Positions 8,949 to 19,429 of a stretch of 64,000 nt of DNA are shown piece after piece. The position numbers and the translations under genes were made by a program. The notes under the pieces are model-generated. The model ran no database searches, was not told the origin of the DNA, and saw only the letters and a list, made by a program, of their open reading frames with translations. The stretch comes from Parachitinimonas caeni (GTDB lineage: Bacteria > Pseudomonadota > Gammaproteobacteria > Burkholderiales > Chitinimonadaceae), in assembly GCF_030129945.1 (NCBI RefSeq), contig NZ_JARRAF010000006.1, positions 62,001 through 126,000 of the forward strand, given 5' to 3'. Each line of letters opens with the position of its first letter. Position 1 is the first letter of the stretch.

Positions 8949-9208
8949 CTCAAATCGAACTCATCCGTGAGAGACTTGCCGTTTTGTCGCCGCAGACTCT
9001 TGAGATCCGCGATGACAGCGCCCAACACGCCGGGCACGCAGGTGCTGCAGGAGGTGGCGGGCACTATTGGCTCACTATCGTGTCAGAGCAATTTGCCGGC
9101 AAACCAGCAATCGCTCGGCACCGCATGATCTACTCAGCATTGGGTGAACTCATGCGAGGGCCAATACACGCTCTAAGCATCCAGGCGTTTACCCCGGAAG
9201 AGCTGTGA
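8945..9208 (+). CDS. bolA: BolA family protein
   Basis: An 87-residue BolA-like protein. It shows the class-II KH-like fold sequence: an N-terminal helix [11 protein letters not shown], the turn with a conserved histidine in DDSAQHAGH, a glycine-rich loop, and [17 protein letters not shown], where RHR-x-[IV]-Y is the most conserved block. BolA proteins partner monothiol glutaredoxins in Fe-S trafficking or act as morphology-linked regulators. The start overlaps the yciI stop by four bases, so the three genes yciB-yciI-bolA form one transcription unit. No clear terminator follows before the isomerase gene 95 bases on. Confidence 0.92.
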   Translation: MTQIELIRERLAVLSPQTLEIRDDSAQHAGHAGAAGGGGHYWLTIVSEQFAGKPAIARHRMIYSALGELMRGPIHALSIQAFTPEEL

Positions 9209-9302
9209 GCAACAACTGCCTTACTCGTATTCCGGTAATACCTGGTAGCAGCTAAACACCTATCTGAAATCAACTTGGCATAGTCCACAAGGAAGCATAA
9301 AG

Positions 9303-10515
<1,213 letters not shown>

Positions 10516-10536
10516 ACGCTGAACGCTGAATCCACA

Positions 10537-10567
10537 AACGCCCACGCAATCGTGGGCGTTTCGTTTT
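10537..10567. terminator. Bidirectional terminator between glnB and fliR
   Basis: AACGCCCACG-CAAT-CGTGGGCGTT is a perfect ten-base-pair stem with a four-base loop, followed by TCGTTTTG on the plus strand. It lies between the convergent glnB and fliR stops and mainly terminates glnB. Confidence 0.85.
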
Positions 10568-10591
10568 GTGTTACCGCTTTTCGTCGTCCAG

Positions 10592-11365
10592 CTACGAAAA
10601 CAGCCGTAAGGCCATCTTGTTTGCGCTGTCTATCAAATGCTGAATATGCGGCACAAAACCAGGAAAGACAAAATACATGGCAGCCCCACCGATCGTCAGT
10701 GTCAGCGGAAAGCCTACCGCGAAAATATTCAGCTGAGGCGCTGCCTTTGCCATGACACCAATCGACAGATTGGTAATCAATAAAGCAGCCACTACCGGCA
10801 ACGATAACAACACGCCATATCGAAATATTTCGCCCCCCCACATCACTACTGCCTTAAAGCCTGCGGCGGCCAGAGGTTTGGCCTGTATGGGCAGGCTCAC
10901 GAATGACTTGGCGATGGTTTCAATCATGATCAAATGGCCGTTCAGCGCCAAAAACAGCAACAAGGTCAACAAGCTGGCGACCTGAGCGACCACAGCAACA
11001 TTACTGGCATGCTGGGGATCGTAGAAGCTGGCAAAACCCAAACCCATTTGCAGGCCAGCGATATGGCCGGCCATTTCCACAGCCGTGAAAACGATCCGCA
11101 TGGTGAAACCGATCGCAACGCCAATGATGATCTGCTGCAGGCCAATCAAGATCCCCATTGGCGACACCGGCGCCACAGCAGGCATGGTAGGCAGGGAGGG
11201 GATCAGCAGTAAGGTCAGCATGAAGGCCAGGGCGACCCTCACACGAATAGGGATGCTTCGGCTGGAGTAAAAAGGATCGGTCGAAAGAATGGCGAGAATG
11301 CGAAAGAATGGCCACAGCAATAACGCCAGCCAGGCATCAATCTGTGCAGAAGTGAGTGTAATCAC
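10592..11365 (-). CDS. fliR: Flagellar biosynthesis protein FliR
   Basis: A 257-residue membrane protein, part of the FliP5-FliQ4-FliR1 export gate of the flagellar type III secretion system. It has about six hydrophobic helices, with SIPIRVRVALAFMLTLLLIP and the GEIFRYGVLLSLPVVAALL segment typical of FliR. GTG at 11365 is the likely start, with GGAGG seven bases before it. It is the last gene of the minus-strand flagellar block; flhB, which often follows fliR, is not next to it here (glnB is), so flhB and flhA must lie elsewhere. Confidence 0.95.
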   Translation of the reverse strand: MITLTSAQIDAWLALLLWPFFRILAILSTDPFYSSRSIPIRVRVALAFMLTLLLIPSLPTMPAVAPVSPMGILIGLQQIIIGVAIGFTMRIVFTAVEMAGHIAGLQMGLGFASFYDPQHASNVAVVAQVASLLTLLLFLALNGHLIMIETIAKSFVSLPIQAKPLAAAGFKAVVMWGGEIFRYGVLLSLPVVAALLITNLSIGVMAKAAPQLNIFAVGFPLTLTIGGAAMYFVFPGFVPHIQHLIDSANKMALRLFS

Positions 11366-11413
11366 CTCAGGGCCTCCAAATTCAGCCAGGTATCCATCAT
11401 CCAGCCTCTGCCA

Positions 11414-11683
11414 TCATCCGATCATGGTCGGAATGCTCTGAAAAAGTCGAGTGGTGTAGTCAATGATGATGCTTAGCATCCAGGGCCCAGCCAGCACCAT
11501 TACGAGAAATGTCACCAGCAGCTTGGGAATGAAGGAAAGAGTGGCTTCGTTGATCTGGGTGGCGGCCTGAAAGACACTGATGATCAGACCCGTGCCCAAC
11601 GCTGCAAGCAGCAAAGGCCCACCCAATAGCAACATGACTTCGAACGCCCGCTGAATAATGCCGATGACCGCTTCGGGTGACAT
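11414..11683 (-). CDS. fliQ: Flagellar biosynthesis protein FliQ
   Basis: An 89-residue protein with two transmembrane hairpin helices (GGPLLLAALGTGLIISVFQA and LLVTFLVMVLAGPWMLSIII), the normal size and layout of FliQ, which surrounds FliP/FliR in the export gate. The family motif QAATQINEATLSFIPK is present. The start lies three bases after the fliP stop and uses AGGGGGG inside the end of fliP, so translation is coupled. A 48-base gap separates it from fliR. Confidence 0.95.
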   Translation of the reverse strand: MSPEAVIGIIQRAFEVMLLLGGPLLLAALGTGLIISVFQAATQINEATLSFIPKLLVTFLVMVLAGPWMLSIIIDYTTRLFQSIPTMIG

Positions 11684-11686
11684 GTG

Positions 11687-12433
11687 CTACCCCCCCTGAA
11701 AACTTTGTACCAGCGACGCGATCAGCAAAGTCCAGCCATCAACGAGAACAAACAGCATTAGCTTGAAAGGCAGGGAAATGATCACCGGTGACACCATCAT
11801 CATCCCCATCGCCATCAGTACACTGGCAACCACCATATCGATGATCAGGAAGGGAATGAATACCAGAAAGCCGATCTGAAACGCAGTCTTCAGCTCACTG
11901 GTCACAAAGGCCGGAACGAGTGCCTTCATGCTGACATCTTCAGGCCCTTTAGGTGCAGGACTATTGGAGAGTTCGATAAACAGCGCCAGATCTTTTTGCC
12001 GGGTCTGCCGCATCATGAATTGTTTGAGTGGCACGCTGCCCCGTTCCAATGCCTGATTAAAGGAAATTTTGTCTTCAGAAAGTGGCTGGTAGGCCTCTGT
12101 CCAGATCCGATCCAGTACGGGCGACATCACGAATACCGTCAGGAACAACGATAAGCCCACAATGACCTGGTTGGGCGGAGCCTGGATGGTACCCAATGCC
12201 TGTCGCAGCAGGGACAGTACGATGACGATGCGGGTAAACGCCGTCATCATCAACAGAACCGCCGGCAGGAAAGTCAGGCTTGTGAGAAACAACAAGGTTT
12301 GCAGGGACAGGCTATAAGACTGCCCGGCCCCGGCGGGGGTGCTGGTCATCAATGGCAAGCTAGGGTCTGCGGCATAAGCCTGCATGAGCAGAAACGGTAA
12401 GCAAATCAGACTCTTTCTTGCCCAAGCCGTCAT
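11687..12433 (-). CDS. fliP: Flagellar biosynthesis protein FliP
   Basis: A 248-residue export-gate core protein. It starts with a cleavable signal peptide ([21 protein letters not shown]), as FliP usually does, followed by membrane helices. Conserved blocks include [29 protein letters not shown], and [19 protein letters not shown] with [12 protein letters not shown] near the end. Five FliP subunits form the secretion channel with FliQ and FliR. The start overlaps the fliO stop as ATGA. Confidence 0.96.
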   Translation of the reverse strand: MTAWARKSLICLPFLLMQAYAADPSLPLMTSTPAGAGQSYSLSLQTLLFLTSLTFLPAVLLMMTAFTRIVIVLSLLRQALGTIQAPPNQVIVGLSLFLTVFVMSPVLDRIWTEAYQPLSEDKISFNQALERGSVPLKQFMMRQTRQKDLALFIELSNSPAPKGPEDVSMKALVPAFVTSELKTAFQIGFLVFIPFLIIDMVVASVLMAMGMMMVSPVIISLPFKLMLFVLVDGWTLLIASLVQSFQGG

Positions 12434-12876
12434 TTTGGCTCCTCGTTCTTTTCCGGTGATCGCCCCTTCAAGGCGGCAAGAAATTTTTCTGCAAACGGTG
12501 CCAGAGCCGGGTTTGCAGCCGTAATGGCCGCATCAGCGGGCCTGGGCAGACTTTGCAACATGCTGACCTCCGCAGCGGTAACCCCCAGCACCAGCCAGTT
12601 TTCACCCACTTCAACAATCACGACACGCTCTTTCGGACCAACCATAACGCCCCCCACCACGCGCAGAGTAGGGTTGCCAGATAATCCCCCTTGAGCAAAC
12701 CGCTTAAGCGCCCAAGCCGTCACCAGAATGGCACCCAGCACGAACACCAGTGCGCCAAACACTTGAAGAATACCCAGAGAGGGAGTCAGAGGCTCGGCGG
12801 CTGGAGGTGTATTGGCCGCAAATGCCAAAGAGGAAAACAGGAAGAAAACCGTTAAGCAGATTCGGGAAAACGTCAT
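12430..12876 (-). CDS. fliO: Flagellar biosynthesis protein FliO
   Basis: A 148-residue protein with an N-terminal hydrophobic signal-like segment, one membrane helix ([20 protein letters not shown]) and a small cytoplasmic domain with [20 protein letters not shown], the usual FliO/FliZ core. FliO is a chaperone for FliP assembly. It overlaps fliN at its start and fliP at its stop by four bases each. The family is poorly conserved, so part of the assignment rests on position between fliN and fliP. Confidence 0.92.
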   Translation of the reverse strand: MTFSRICLTVFFLFSSLAFAANTPPAAEPLTPSLGILQVFGALVFVLGAILVTAWALKRFAQGGLSGNPTLRVVGGVMVGPKERVVIVEVGENWLVLGVTAAEVSMLQSLPRPADAAITAANPALAPFAEKFLAALKGRSPEKNEEPK

Positions 12877-13319
12877 TTATGGAGTCGGCGGATACGTTCC
12901 GCAGGGGTAATGATATCCGTCAGGCGGATACCGAATTTGTCATTGACCACCACCACTTCGCCTTGGGCAATCAGGCAGCCGTTTACCAGTACATCCATCG
13001 GCTCGCCAGCAAGGCCGTCCAGTTCAACGACTGAACCCTGTGCCAGTTGCAACAGGCTGCGGATGGCAATTTTGGTGCGTCCCAGCTCAACCGTCAGGGT
13101 GACTGGGATGTCCATGATCATATCGATATTATTCGGCACTGTCGGCTGCGATGGTGTCGCATCGAAGCGCTCGAAAATATCAGCTGGGGACACATTCGAC
13201 TGCGAACCCATCATGGAGGGTGCAGGAGACGATGTCGTAGCGGCTGCAGCCTCATCCGCAGCCTGTTGCTCTGCCAGAGCCGCAGCCCAGTCGTCCAGCG
13301 CCTGTTCATTTTCATTCAT
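12873..13319 (-). CDS. fliN: Flagellar motor switch protein FliN
   Basis: A 148-residue C-ring protein. An N-terminal acidic, alanine-rich stretch (about residues 1-60) precedes the SpoA domain: IDMIMDIPVTLTVELGRTKI, LAQGSVVELDGLAGEPMDVL and VNDKFGIRLTDIITP. FliN forms the base of the switch and binds FliH during export. The start overlaps the end of fliM by eight bases, so the two are coupled. Confidence 0.96.
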   Translation of the reverse strand: MNENEQALDDWAAALAEQQAADEAAAATTSSPAPSMMGSQSNVSPADIFERFDATPSQPTVPNNIDMIMDIPVTLTVELGRTKIAIRSLLQLAQGSVVELDGLAGEPMDVLVNGCLIAQGEVVVVNDKFGIRLTDIITPAERIRRLHK

Positions 13320-14328
13320 TGCGCGACTCCTCCAGCTGTTCGTCCTGGAACATCAGGTGCTCAGGCGAGGTAAGAATCTTGTCTACCCGCAGCGCATATT
13401 GGCTGCGCAGCACCCCATATTTGCACTCAAGCACTGGTACGCCATCAACCTCTGCAACGATCAGCTCGGGAATATCAATCGGGATAATGTCGCCAGCCTT
13501 TAAGTCCAGAATCTCTCCCAGCGCCAGCTGCGCAGTTCCCAACGAGGCGACCAGATCGACCTCTGCGGTCTGAACCTCACGCGACAGCAGTTTCAACCAG
13601 CGGTTATCCGCTTCCATCCGGTCCGCTTGCATCGAACTGTACAAGAGATCGCGCAATGGCTCGATCATTGAATATGGGAAGCAGACATGGAAGTCTCCGC
13701 CTCCTGCGCCCAGCTCGATCTTGAAGGTGAAAGCCACCACTACCTCAGTCGGTGTGGCGATGTTGGCAAATTGTGTATTCATTTCCGAGCGTACATACGA
13801 AAACTCGGTTTTGAATACTGGCTCCCATGCCTTGCGGTATTCCTCGAATACGACTTCCAGCAGCCGCTGGATGATCCGCTGTTCGGTCGGGGTGAAGTCC
13901 CGGCCTTCAACCCGCACATGGTAACGGCCATCCGATCCGAACATATTGTCCACCACCAGAAAGACCAGATCCGGATCGAAAATGAACAGGCCGGTACCCC
14001 GCAGAGGCTTCATATGAATCAGATTCAGGTTGGTGGGAACAACCAGATTCCGGATGAACTCGCTGTACTTCTGTACTCTGACCGCCCCCACCGATATTTC
14101 GGCAGAACGGCGCATGAAGTTGAACAGGCCAATTCGCAGATTGCGGGCAAAACGCTCGTTAATAATTTCAAGCGTCGGCATCCGGCCGCGAACGATCCGC
14201 TCCTGCCGGCCAATGTCATAAAGGCGGACCGCCGTTGCATCGCCGCCCTCATCCGACTCTTCCTCTTCTCCGGTCACCCCTCGCAGAAGGGCGTCTACCT
14301 CCTCCTGCGAGAGAATATCGTCGGCCAT
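13312..14328 (-). CDS. fliM: Flagellar motor switch protein FliM
   Basis: A 338-residue switch protein. The N-terminal DILSQEEVDALLRG is the conserved CheY-P binding peptide. The middle CheC-like domain (RGRMPTLEIINERFARNLR through the LGAGGGDFHVCFPYSMIEPL region) binds FliG, and the C-terminal SpoA domain around residues 245-325 pairs with FliN. Its presence with cheY and cheZ in this window completes the output side of chemotaxis. It starts 34 bases after the fliL stop. Confidence 0.97.
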   Translation of the reverse strand: MADDILSQEEVDALLRGVTGEEEESDEGGDATAVRLYDIGRQERIVRGRMPTLEIINERFARNLRIGLFNFMRRSAEISVGAVRVQKYSEFIRNLVVPTNLNLIHMKPLRGTGLFIFDPDLVFLVVDNMFGSDGRYHVRVEGRDFTPTEQRIIQRLLEVVFEEYRKAWEPVFKTEFSYVRSEMNTQFANIATPTEVVVAFTFKIELGAGGGDFHVCFPYSMIEPLRDLLYSSMQADRMEADNRWLKLLSREVQTAEVDLVASLGTAQLALGEILDLKAGDIIPIDIPELIVAEVDGVPVLECKYGVLRSQYALRVDKILTSPEHLMFQDEQLEESRNE

Positions 14329-14362
14329 GGCTTACTCGCTTTCATCATTCGAACCGGGCCCG

Positions 14363-14938
14363 CTACTGCACGATAAACGAATTGAACTGCACTGACTTCA
14401 CACCGTCATCGTCTTCGCCAGCACCCAGTACCTTGTTGATCTTCTCTTTCAGCTCCGCCTGGAGCTTGACCTTACCCTCAGTAGTCGAAACATCTTCCGG
14501 CTTCTTCGACGACATCAGCAGGATGATTTCACTTCGTAACTTAGGCGTGTAGCCTTTGATCGTTTCCTTCATCTTTTCGTCATCCAGCTCGACATGAATC
14601 TCTGTCTGCAGCACTGTCGAACCGCCTGAGAGGTTGACGGTAAACGTATCTAGCTTTTCGAAAATCGGGGCATGATCGCCCCCCTTCTTCTTGCTCTTCT
14701 TTTCCTTCTTGTGCTCTTTGCCACCGCTTTCTTCATCATGTGCAGCGGCTGGGTCTTCTGCAGCAGTATTCGTGCCCATCGTCAGAAACAATACGGCACC
14801 TACGCCGCCGCCCACCAGAATCACCAAGGTCAACAGGGCAATGACAATATACAAGACAAGGTTTTTCTTGCTTTTGCCTGCCGGTGCAGCCTCTGCCGCT
14901 GCTGCCGGTGCCGGTGCTGCCTTCTTAGCTTCTGCCAT
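14363..14938 (-). CDS. fliL: Flagellar basal body-associated protein FliL
   Basis: A 191-residue single-pass inner-membrane protein that rings the stator. The first 24 residues are alanine/lysine-rich, the membrane helix is around 28-50 (NLVLYIVIALLTLVILVGGG), then a charged lysine/glutamate linker, and a periplasmic FliL domain ending in VQFNSFIVQ. The C-terminal YTPKLRSEIILLMSSKKPED block is typical. The Shine-Dalgarno (AAAAGGAA) lies at the edge of an inverted-repeat element that occupies the gap to fliK, so part of its upstream region was probably supplied by that insertion. Confidence 0.95.
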   Translation of the reverse strand: MAEAKKAAPAPAAAAEAAPAGKSKKNLVLYIVIALLTLVILVGGGVGAVLFLTMGTNTAAEDPAAAHDEESGGKEHKKEKKSKKKGGDHAPIFEKLDTFTVNLSGGSTVLQTEIHVELDDEKMKETIKGYTPKLRSEIILLMSSKKPEDVSTTEGKVKLQAELKEKINKVLGAGEDDDGVKSVQFNSFIVQ

Positions 14939-14949
14939 AGGGGATGTTC

Positions 14950-15217
14950 CTTTTGTTGAACCGATTGACGATCAGTTTTCCATGCAGCCCGCCGCGCCAC
15001 GCCAGACAAGTCTTTGTACAGAAAGAAAACTTGGCGTCAGCACGGCAACTTTTGCTTTCAAACCGGGCAAAATTGCCGGCCGTAAACACGTCTGATTGCA
15101 AGCAAACCCGCATGCATACAGGGAATGCGTGATTTTAATTGGTTTATAAAGCACGCCAGTTCTACAAACAAGCGCCGCCACCTGTACTCATGCCGATAAT
15201 CGGTTCAACAGAGCCTA
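14950..15217. mobile_element. MITE-like element C between fliK and fliL
   Basis: TGTTGAACCGATT at 14954-14966 is repeated as a perfect inverted copy at 15198-15210. The right end, read on the minus strand, is TAGGCTCTGTTGA, the same end sequence found in elements A and B of this block. The TAG of this end is the stop codon of fliK. No coding sequence lies inside. The left end has diverged outside the 13-base core, so the exact boundary is uncertain. Nothing in the 268 bases could encode a transposase. Confidence 0.6.
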
Positions 15218-16387
15218 TACAAACAAATTCACCCCGCCTGGTACGGAAGCCCCTAGCGCCACGCGCTCCCACCCCGGAGGACTGATGCTTGGCGGCGCCT
15301 CACCAAAGACTTGGCGACGTCCGGAATGGGCCTGCTGCTGAAACTGTTCTGCAGCCTGCTGTTGCTGGGATGCGTTGTCTGATCCAACCTGAACATTGAC
15401 CAAGGCAATACCACTTTCGGACAACATCTCCTGCAACTTGGGCAGGGCCGACTGCAGCGCCTCACGCACCGGAGCATGCGCGGACAGGAAAGTCACCGTG
15501 GCATCCCCCTGATTCAGACTGAGCTTTACCTCCAGCGGCCCGAGGTTAGGCGGATTCAGCTGCATCTCAACATCCTGCTGCCCTTGCCCCACCATCATCA
15601 CCACTTTCTGGCCAACCGACTCACCCCACCCAGGCGCCCCAACCGGCTCGCTTACCGGAATGACGACTTTAGTATGCCCGGCCGCATCAGCGTTATGGAT
15701 ACGGATGGGTTCGGTATTCATCTGCGGGGTAGCGACCCGTGCTTTGGCCATTTCCAGCTCAAATGCACTAGCACCTTGATGGCTGCCTTCCCCTCTTTGA
15801 GCGCCAACACCATCAGCTGCCTTATTTGCCGCCTCCGCCGTCAGTAACGGCAGGGTTTGCCGCTCGCTGCTCGGCTCGCCCCCCCCATCAACCGGCAGCT
15901 TCAAGCTGCGCTTCGAGGCTTGATCCGCATCGACCACCAGTTCAACACCTGCCTTGTCCTGACCGCCAAGATCACCATTAAGCGTTACAGACTTGTCTGC
16001 CGACTGGGCCAGCAGCTGCTGGATTAGCGCAGCCAGCGCTGGATTGACGGCTGCCTGATTCGCGTCAACCGCCGTCGTCTGCGTCGCAGCATCTTTGGCC
16101 GCATCCCCACGGTCTGCATCGGGTTTGGCACTGGCTTGGTCGGGCGGCGCAGAGGTGGCTGATGCCTCCTCCATCTGTGGTTTGGCGTCGGGGGGCGCCG
16201 GTATAGGGGTCTTGCTCTCCGGTGCACGCTCTGCCGGTTTAGCAGCGGGTTTCTCGGGCTGGGTCTGTCTTGTCAAAATCTGGCTGAAACTCTGGCCATT
16301 CGCATCTGCCACCTTACTGGCGTTACGGCCATTGGCGACATTCGAACTGGCGAGCGCATTGATCAGAAGCGACGTAGCGGCTGGCAT
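15215..16387 (-). CDS. fliK: Flagellar hook-length control protein FliK
   Basis: A 390-residue protein. The N-terminal two thirds is low-complexity, rich in A, P, Q, K and D, acting as the molecular ruler; the C-terminal domain contains LNPPNLGPLEVKL and VTFLSAHAPVREALQSALP, the Flg_hook signature that flips export specificity through FlhB. I chose ATG 16387 because AGGA lies seven bases before it; starts at 16408 (ATG) and 16450 (TTG) are possible but lack good sites. The last codon is followed by a TAG that belongs to the end of a repeat element, so the original C-terminus may have been slightly changed. Confidence 0.9.
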   Translation of the reverse strand: MPAATSLLINALASSNVANGRNASKVADANGQSFSQILTRQTQPEKPAAKPAERAPESKTPIPAPPDAKPQMEEASATSAPPDQASAKPDADRGDAAKDAATQTTAVDANQAAVNPALAALIQQLLAQSADKSVTLNGDLGGQDKAGVELVVDADQASKRSLKLPVDGGGEPSSERQTLPLLTAEAANKAADGVGAQRGEGSHQGASAFELEMAKARVATPQMNTEPIRIHNADAAGHTKVVIPVSEPVGAPGWGESVGQKVVMMVGQGQQDVEMQLNPPNLGPLEVKLSLNQGDATVTFLSAHAPVREALQSALPKLQEMLSESGIALVNVQVGSDNASQQQQAAEQFQQQAHSGRRQVFGEAPPSISPPGWERVALGASVPGGVNLFV

Positions 16388-16733
16388 GGCGGCATCCTGT
16401 CTGGACATGGTTACAGGAACCCCAGCTCCAAGAGGCTGCCTAGCTTTCAACTGGCGGGGAGCTGGAAAATTGGAAGGCGCTGTCTTGCGGCTTTTTTAGG
16501 CATTGATTCACCGTGCCCATTAAAAACAGCCAAAAGACTAAGCCCCCAACGTTCCGGCAATTTCCCCGACAGAAAGACAGGCGCCTTGCGCTGCCAGCAC
16601 GACGCAGCAGACGGCCAGGCAATCGACGGCGATCTGCTGCACACCCAGAGCAGCTTGGAGCGGAGTGGTCATACCCTCCAAAGCAAGGTGGATGCCAGCC
16701 GCCTCTGACCCTATCAGCCCATGCTCCCTTTGG
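16388..16733. other. 346-base gap between fliJ and fliK
   Basis: No convincing gene. On the minus strand a 44-residue frame from 16672 to 16538 begins MTTPLQAALGVQQIAVDCLA and is cysteine-rich and hydrophobic, but its GGAGG is only two bases from the ATG. After the fliJ stop, GGGAGC-ATG-GGC is followed at once by two stops. The stretch could be a decayed gene or simply spacer; the flanking fli genes are otherwise tightly packed. Confidence 0.4.
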
Positions 16734-17186
16734 TCAGCGATCTTGTGTCTGCACCTGCCGATACATCTTGCCTGCCGACTCGTCCGACTGCTTTTGTTCG
16801 CGCTTGTTTTCCAGCGCCAGTAGTCGTTGATCGTGGCGCATCTCCAGTGTTTCAAAGGCTTTGACCTGCTTCTGCTGTTCCAGCCAGGCCAGGCGTGCCT
16901 GTTCGAACCCTTCGGCACATCGTTGCACCTCACCTGCCTGCGCCTCGACTGCGGCATCAAGCCGAGCAAGAAACAACTGAAAATCCCGCCACTGCACCAC
17001 GCTGATGCCAAGCTGGGAGCTGGCAGCGAAGCGATTACGGTATTCATCCCGATACGCTTGAACCTGCGCCAGCTTCTGCTGCGAAAGATCCCAGCGCGCT
17101 TTGGCAGCCCGCATCACATCGGCAGCATCGTCACTGCGGTCCTGTGCCAGTTGCAGCAGAAAGGCGTACTGAAATTTGCGTGCCAT
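16734..17186 (-). CDS. fliJ: Flagellar export protein FliJ
   Basis: A 150-residue, mostly alpha-helical coiled-coil protein, the central stalk of the FliI ATPase complex. The sequence is rich in A, Q, R and E with the FliJ-type start FQYAFLLQLAQDRSDDAADV and a VQWRDFQLFLARLD helix. FliJ proteins are weakly conserved in sequence; length, helix pattern and position directly after fliI support the name. It begins 20 bases after the fliI stop. Confidence 0.9.
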   Translation of the reverse strand: MARKFQYAFLLQLAQDRSDDAADVMRAAKARWDLSQQKLAQVQAYRDEYRNRFAASSQLGISVVQWRDFQLFLARLDAAVEAQAGEVQRCAEGFEQARLAWLEQQKQVKAFETLEMRHDQRLLALENKREQKQSDESAGKMYRQVQTQDR

Positions 17187-17205
17187 GGCGGATTAATTCA
17201 CCGAT

Positions 17206-18603
17206 TTATCCGAGAAACAGGTTTGCCAAGCCCGAGCGGGCACCTGCATACGATTCCCGCTCCGTGATGCCCTGCTGCAGATAGGCCTCCATCCGGGGCA
17301 GGCGTGCAATGGCTTCATCCAGCACCGGATCGGCACCACGCACGTAGGCACCGACATTCAGCAGATCTTTGCTGCGCTGATAACGTGAATACAGATTCTT
17401 GAAGCGGCGGATCTGATCCAGCTCGTGCAGGGGCACGATATCTGTCATCACCCGACTGATCGACTGTTCAATATCAATCGCCGGATAGTGGCCCGCATCC
17501 GCCAGGCTGCGATTGAGCACGATATGGCCATCCAGAATCGCCCGTGCATTGTCAGCAATCGGATCCTGCTGGTCATCCCCCTCCGACAGTACGGTATAAA
17601 ACGCCGTTATCGAGCCGCCGCCTTCATGGGCATTGCCGGCACGTTCCACCAGTTGGGGTAATTTGGCAAAAACACTGGGCGGATAGCCCTTGGTGGCTGG
17701 TGGCTCGCCTATGGCCAGGGCAATTTCGCGTTGCGCCATCGCATAGCGTGTCAGCGAGTCCATGATCAACAAGACGTTCGCGCCCTCCGACCGGAAATAC
17801 TCGGCAATTGCTGCCGCATAGGCGGCACCATGTAGCCGCAACAGCGGTGGGGTATCGGCAGGTGCGGCTACCACTACTGCACGTTTACGACCTTCCTCGC
17901 CGAGGATATTGTCGATGAACTCCTTCACCTCCCGACCGCGCTCACCGATCAGGCCGACCACCACCACATCGGCCGTCGTATAACGGGCCATCATGCCCAG
18001 CAAGACACTTTTGCCCACGCCTGAGCCTGCAAACAGTCCAAGTCGTTGGCCGCGACCAACTGTCAGCAAACCATTGATCGCCCGCACGCCAACATCCAGC
18101 GCATCGCGCACGGGCGCGCGATCCAGCGGGTTGAAAGGCCGCGAAAACAGTGGAACATGACCTTCTGTCTGCAAGGCCCCCTGCTTGTCGAGTGGACGCC
18201 CGACCCCGTCCAGCACCCGTCCCAGCAGCCCTGGCCCAACGGCAACCTGTCGGCCATGATCTTCAATGCGTCGCTGCGGTGGCCGGGGAATCCCAAACTG
18301 TGGAACCTGTGCGGCGATATCCTCAAACGGTACAACCCAGGCACCAGGCTCCAGGCCATACACCTCGGAAATCGGCATCAGAAACAGGCGATCACCATTG
18401 AAGCCGACCACTTCCGCCTCAACCGAGAGGCCGCTTGGTAGTACCACCATACAGGCGCTGCCGACTGGAAGCTTGATCCCCACCGCCTCCAGCACCAGTC
18501 CGGCCACACGAGTTAAACGACCACGCGGCGTCCAGGCAGCAGACTCTCCAACCACGGCACCGCAGTCCTGCAGATAGCGTTTCCAGTTATCAATCGCGCT
18601 CAT
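17206..18603 (-). CDS. fliI: Flagellum-specific ATP synthase FliI
   Basis: A 465-residue F1-beta-like ATPase that energises flagellar export. Walker A is [15 protein letters not shown], the catalytic glutamate lies in [13 protein letters not shown], and Walker B is [13 protein letters not shown]. The C-terminus ([19 protein letters not shown]) matches the family end. It overlaps fliH by four bases at its start and acts with FliH and FliJ at the export gate. Confidence 0.97.
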   Translation of the reverse strand: MSAIDNWKRYLQDCGAVVGESAAWTPRGRLTRVAGLVLEAVGIKLPVGSACMVVLPSGLSVEAEVVGFNGDRLFLMPISEVYGLEPGAWVVPFEDIAAQVPQFGIPRPPQRRIEDHGRQVAVGPGLLGRVLDGVGRPLDKQGALQTEGHVPLFSRPFNPLDRAPVRDALDVGVRAINGLLTVGRGQRLGLFAGSGVGKSVLLGMMARYTTADVVVVGLIGERGREVKEFIDNILGEEGRKRAVVVAAPADTPPLLRLHGAAYAAAIAEYFRSEGANVLLIMDSLTRYAMAQREIALAIGEPPATKGYPPSVFAKLPQLVERAGNAHEGGGSITAFYTVLSEGDDQQDPIADNARAILDGHIVLNRSLADAGHYPAIDIEQSISRVMTDIVPLHELDQIRRFKNLYSRYQRSKDLLNVGAYVRGADPVLDEAIARLPRMEAYLQQGITERESYAGARSGLANLFLG

Positions 18604-19418
18604 TGCTCTGCCATCGCCAAAGCTGGCGACCAGTCGTCGGACCGCCCCAGCGACTCGACCACTCGCCGCCAGCGCGCTTCAACACTCAAATCCACTTCGC
18701 CCGTGCTGGATTCAATACGGGCCCCGCCTGGCTCCAGCGAAGAATCCGGCACAATGCGCCATTGATCGACGGCCAACTCAGCTCCCAGCAGCGTTTCCAC
18801 CAGCGCCAGATCATCGGGGTTGACCAACAATTTCGGCTGCCCTGCCAATTGCGGCAGTTCCGTCAACGCTTCCCGGATCACCATGATCAAGGTATCTCGC
18901 CGCAAGGTCAGCTCACGGCGCAACACCTGCCGGGCGACCGCCAAAGCAACATCCAGCAAAGGGCTCGCCAATTCCGATTCGGCCTGCGTGATCGACGTCG
19001 CCAGCGAGGCGAGCAGCGTCTGCATTCTCGCCAACTCACTTTCTGCCTGCACTCTGCCTTCTCGTATGCCTTGCTCACGGCCGGCGGCTAGTCCTTCTTC
19101 GTGCCCCGCCGCCCAGCCGCTGGCACGTCCTTCCGCCATACCCTGCTCGCGGGCTGCAGACAGCACTGCTTCGATTTCTTCTGGCGACGGCCCTTGCGGT
19201 ACCGGGTCCGCCTCAACCTCGGGTTCCGGCTCAGCCGCTTGCATTGCCGGCTCTTCCGGCTCTACGACTTCGGGTTCCGGCGGTTTCAAGTTACGTGGAT
19301 CGAGTCGCTTGACGCGACTGGTACTCACCACATCGCCGAATATGCCCTCTGGTTTCCACTTTTCGTAAGGAACGGCGGCGTCGCCAGGGATGACACTTTT
19401 ACTGGACCAGGCTTTCAT
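18600..19418 (-). CDS. fliH: Flagellar assembly protein FliH
   Basis: A 272-residue regulator of FliI. The N-terminal 85 residues are proline/glutamate-rich and disordered. A long helix follows with glycine-spaced repeats ([20 protein letters not shown]), the AxxxG/GxxxG pattern that is diagnostic of FliH, and a C-terminal V-ATPase-E-like domain ([35 protein letters not shown]). FliH keeps FliI inactive until it docks at FliN and FlhA. It starts 11 bases after the fliG stop. Confidence 0.94.
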   Translation of the reverse strand: MKAWSSKSVIPGDAAVPYEKWKPEGIFGDVVSTSRVKRLDPRNLKPPEPEVVEPEEPAMQAAEPEPEVEADPVPQGPSPEEIEAVLSAAREQGMAEGRASGWAAGHEEGLAAGREQGIREGRVQAESELARMQTLLASLATSITQAESELASPLLDVALAVARQVLRRELTLRRDTLIMVIREALTELPQLAGQPKLLVNPDDLALVETLLGAELAVDQWRIVPDSSLEPGGARIESSTGEVDLSVEARWRRVVESLGRSDDWSPALAMAEQ

Positions 19419-19429
19419 CTCGGCAAACC

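Noticed and set aside
16538-16672. Possible 44-residue cysteine-rich protein between fliJ and fliK
   Set aside because: The ribosome site is only two bases from the ATG, codon use is unremarkable and no relative is recognised; left as part of the gap.
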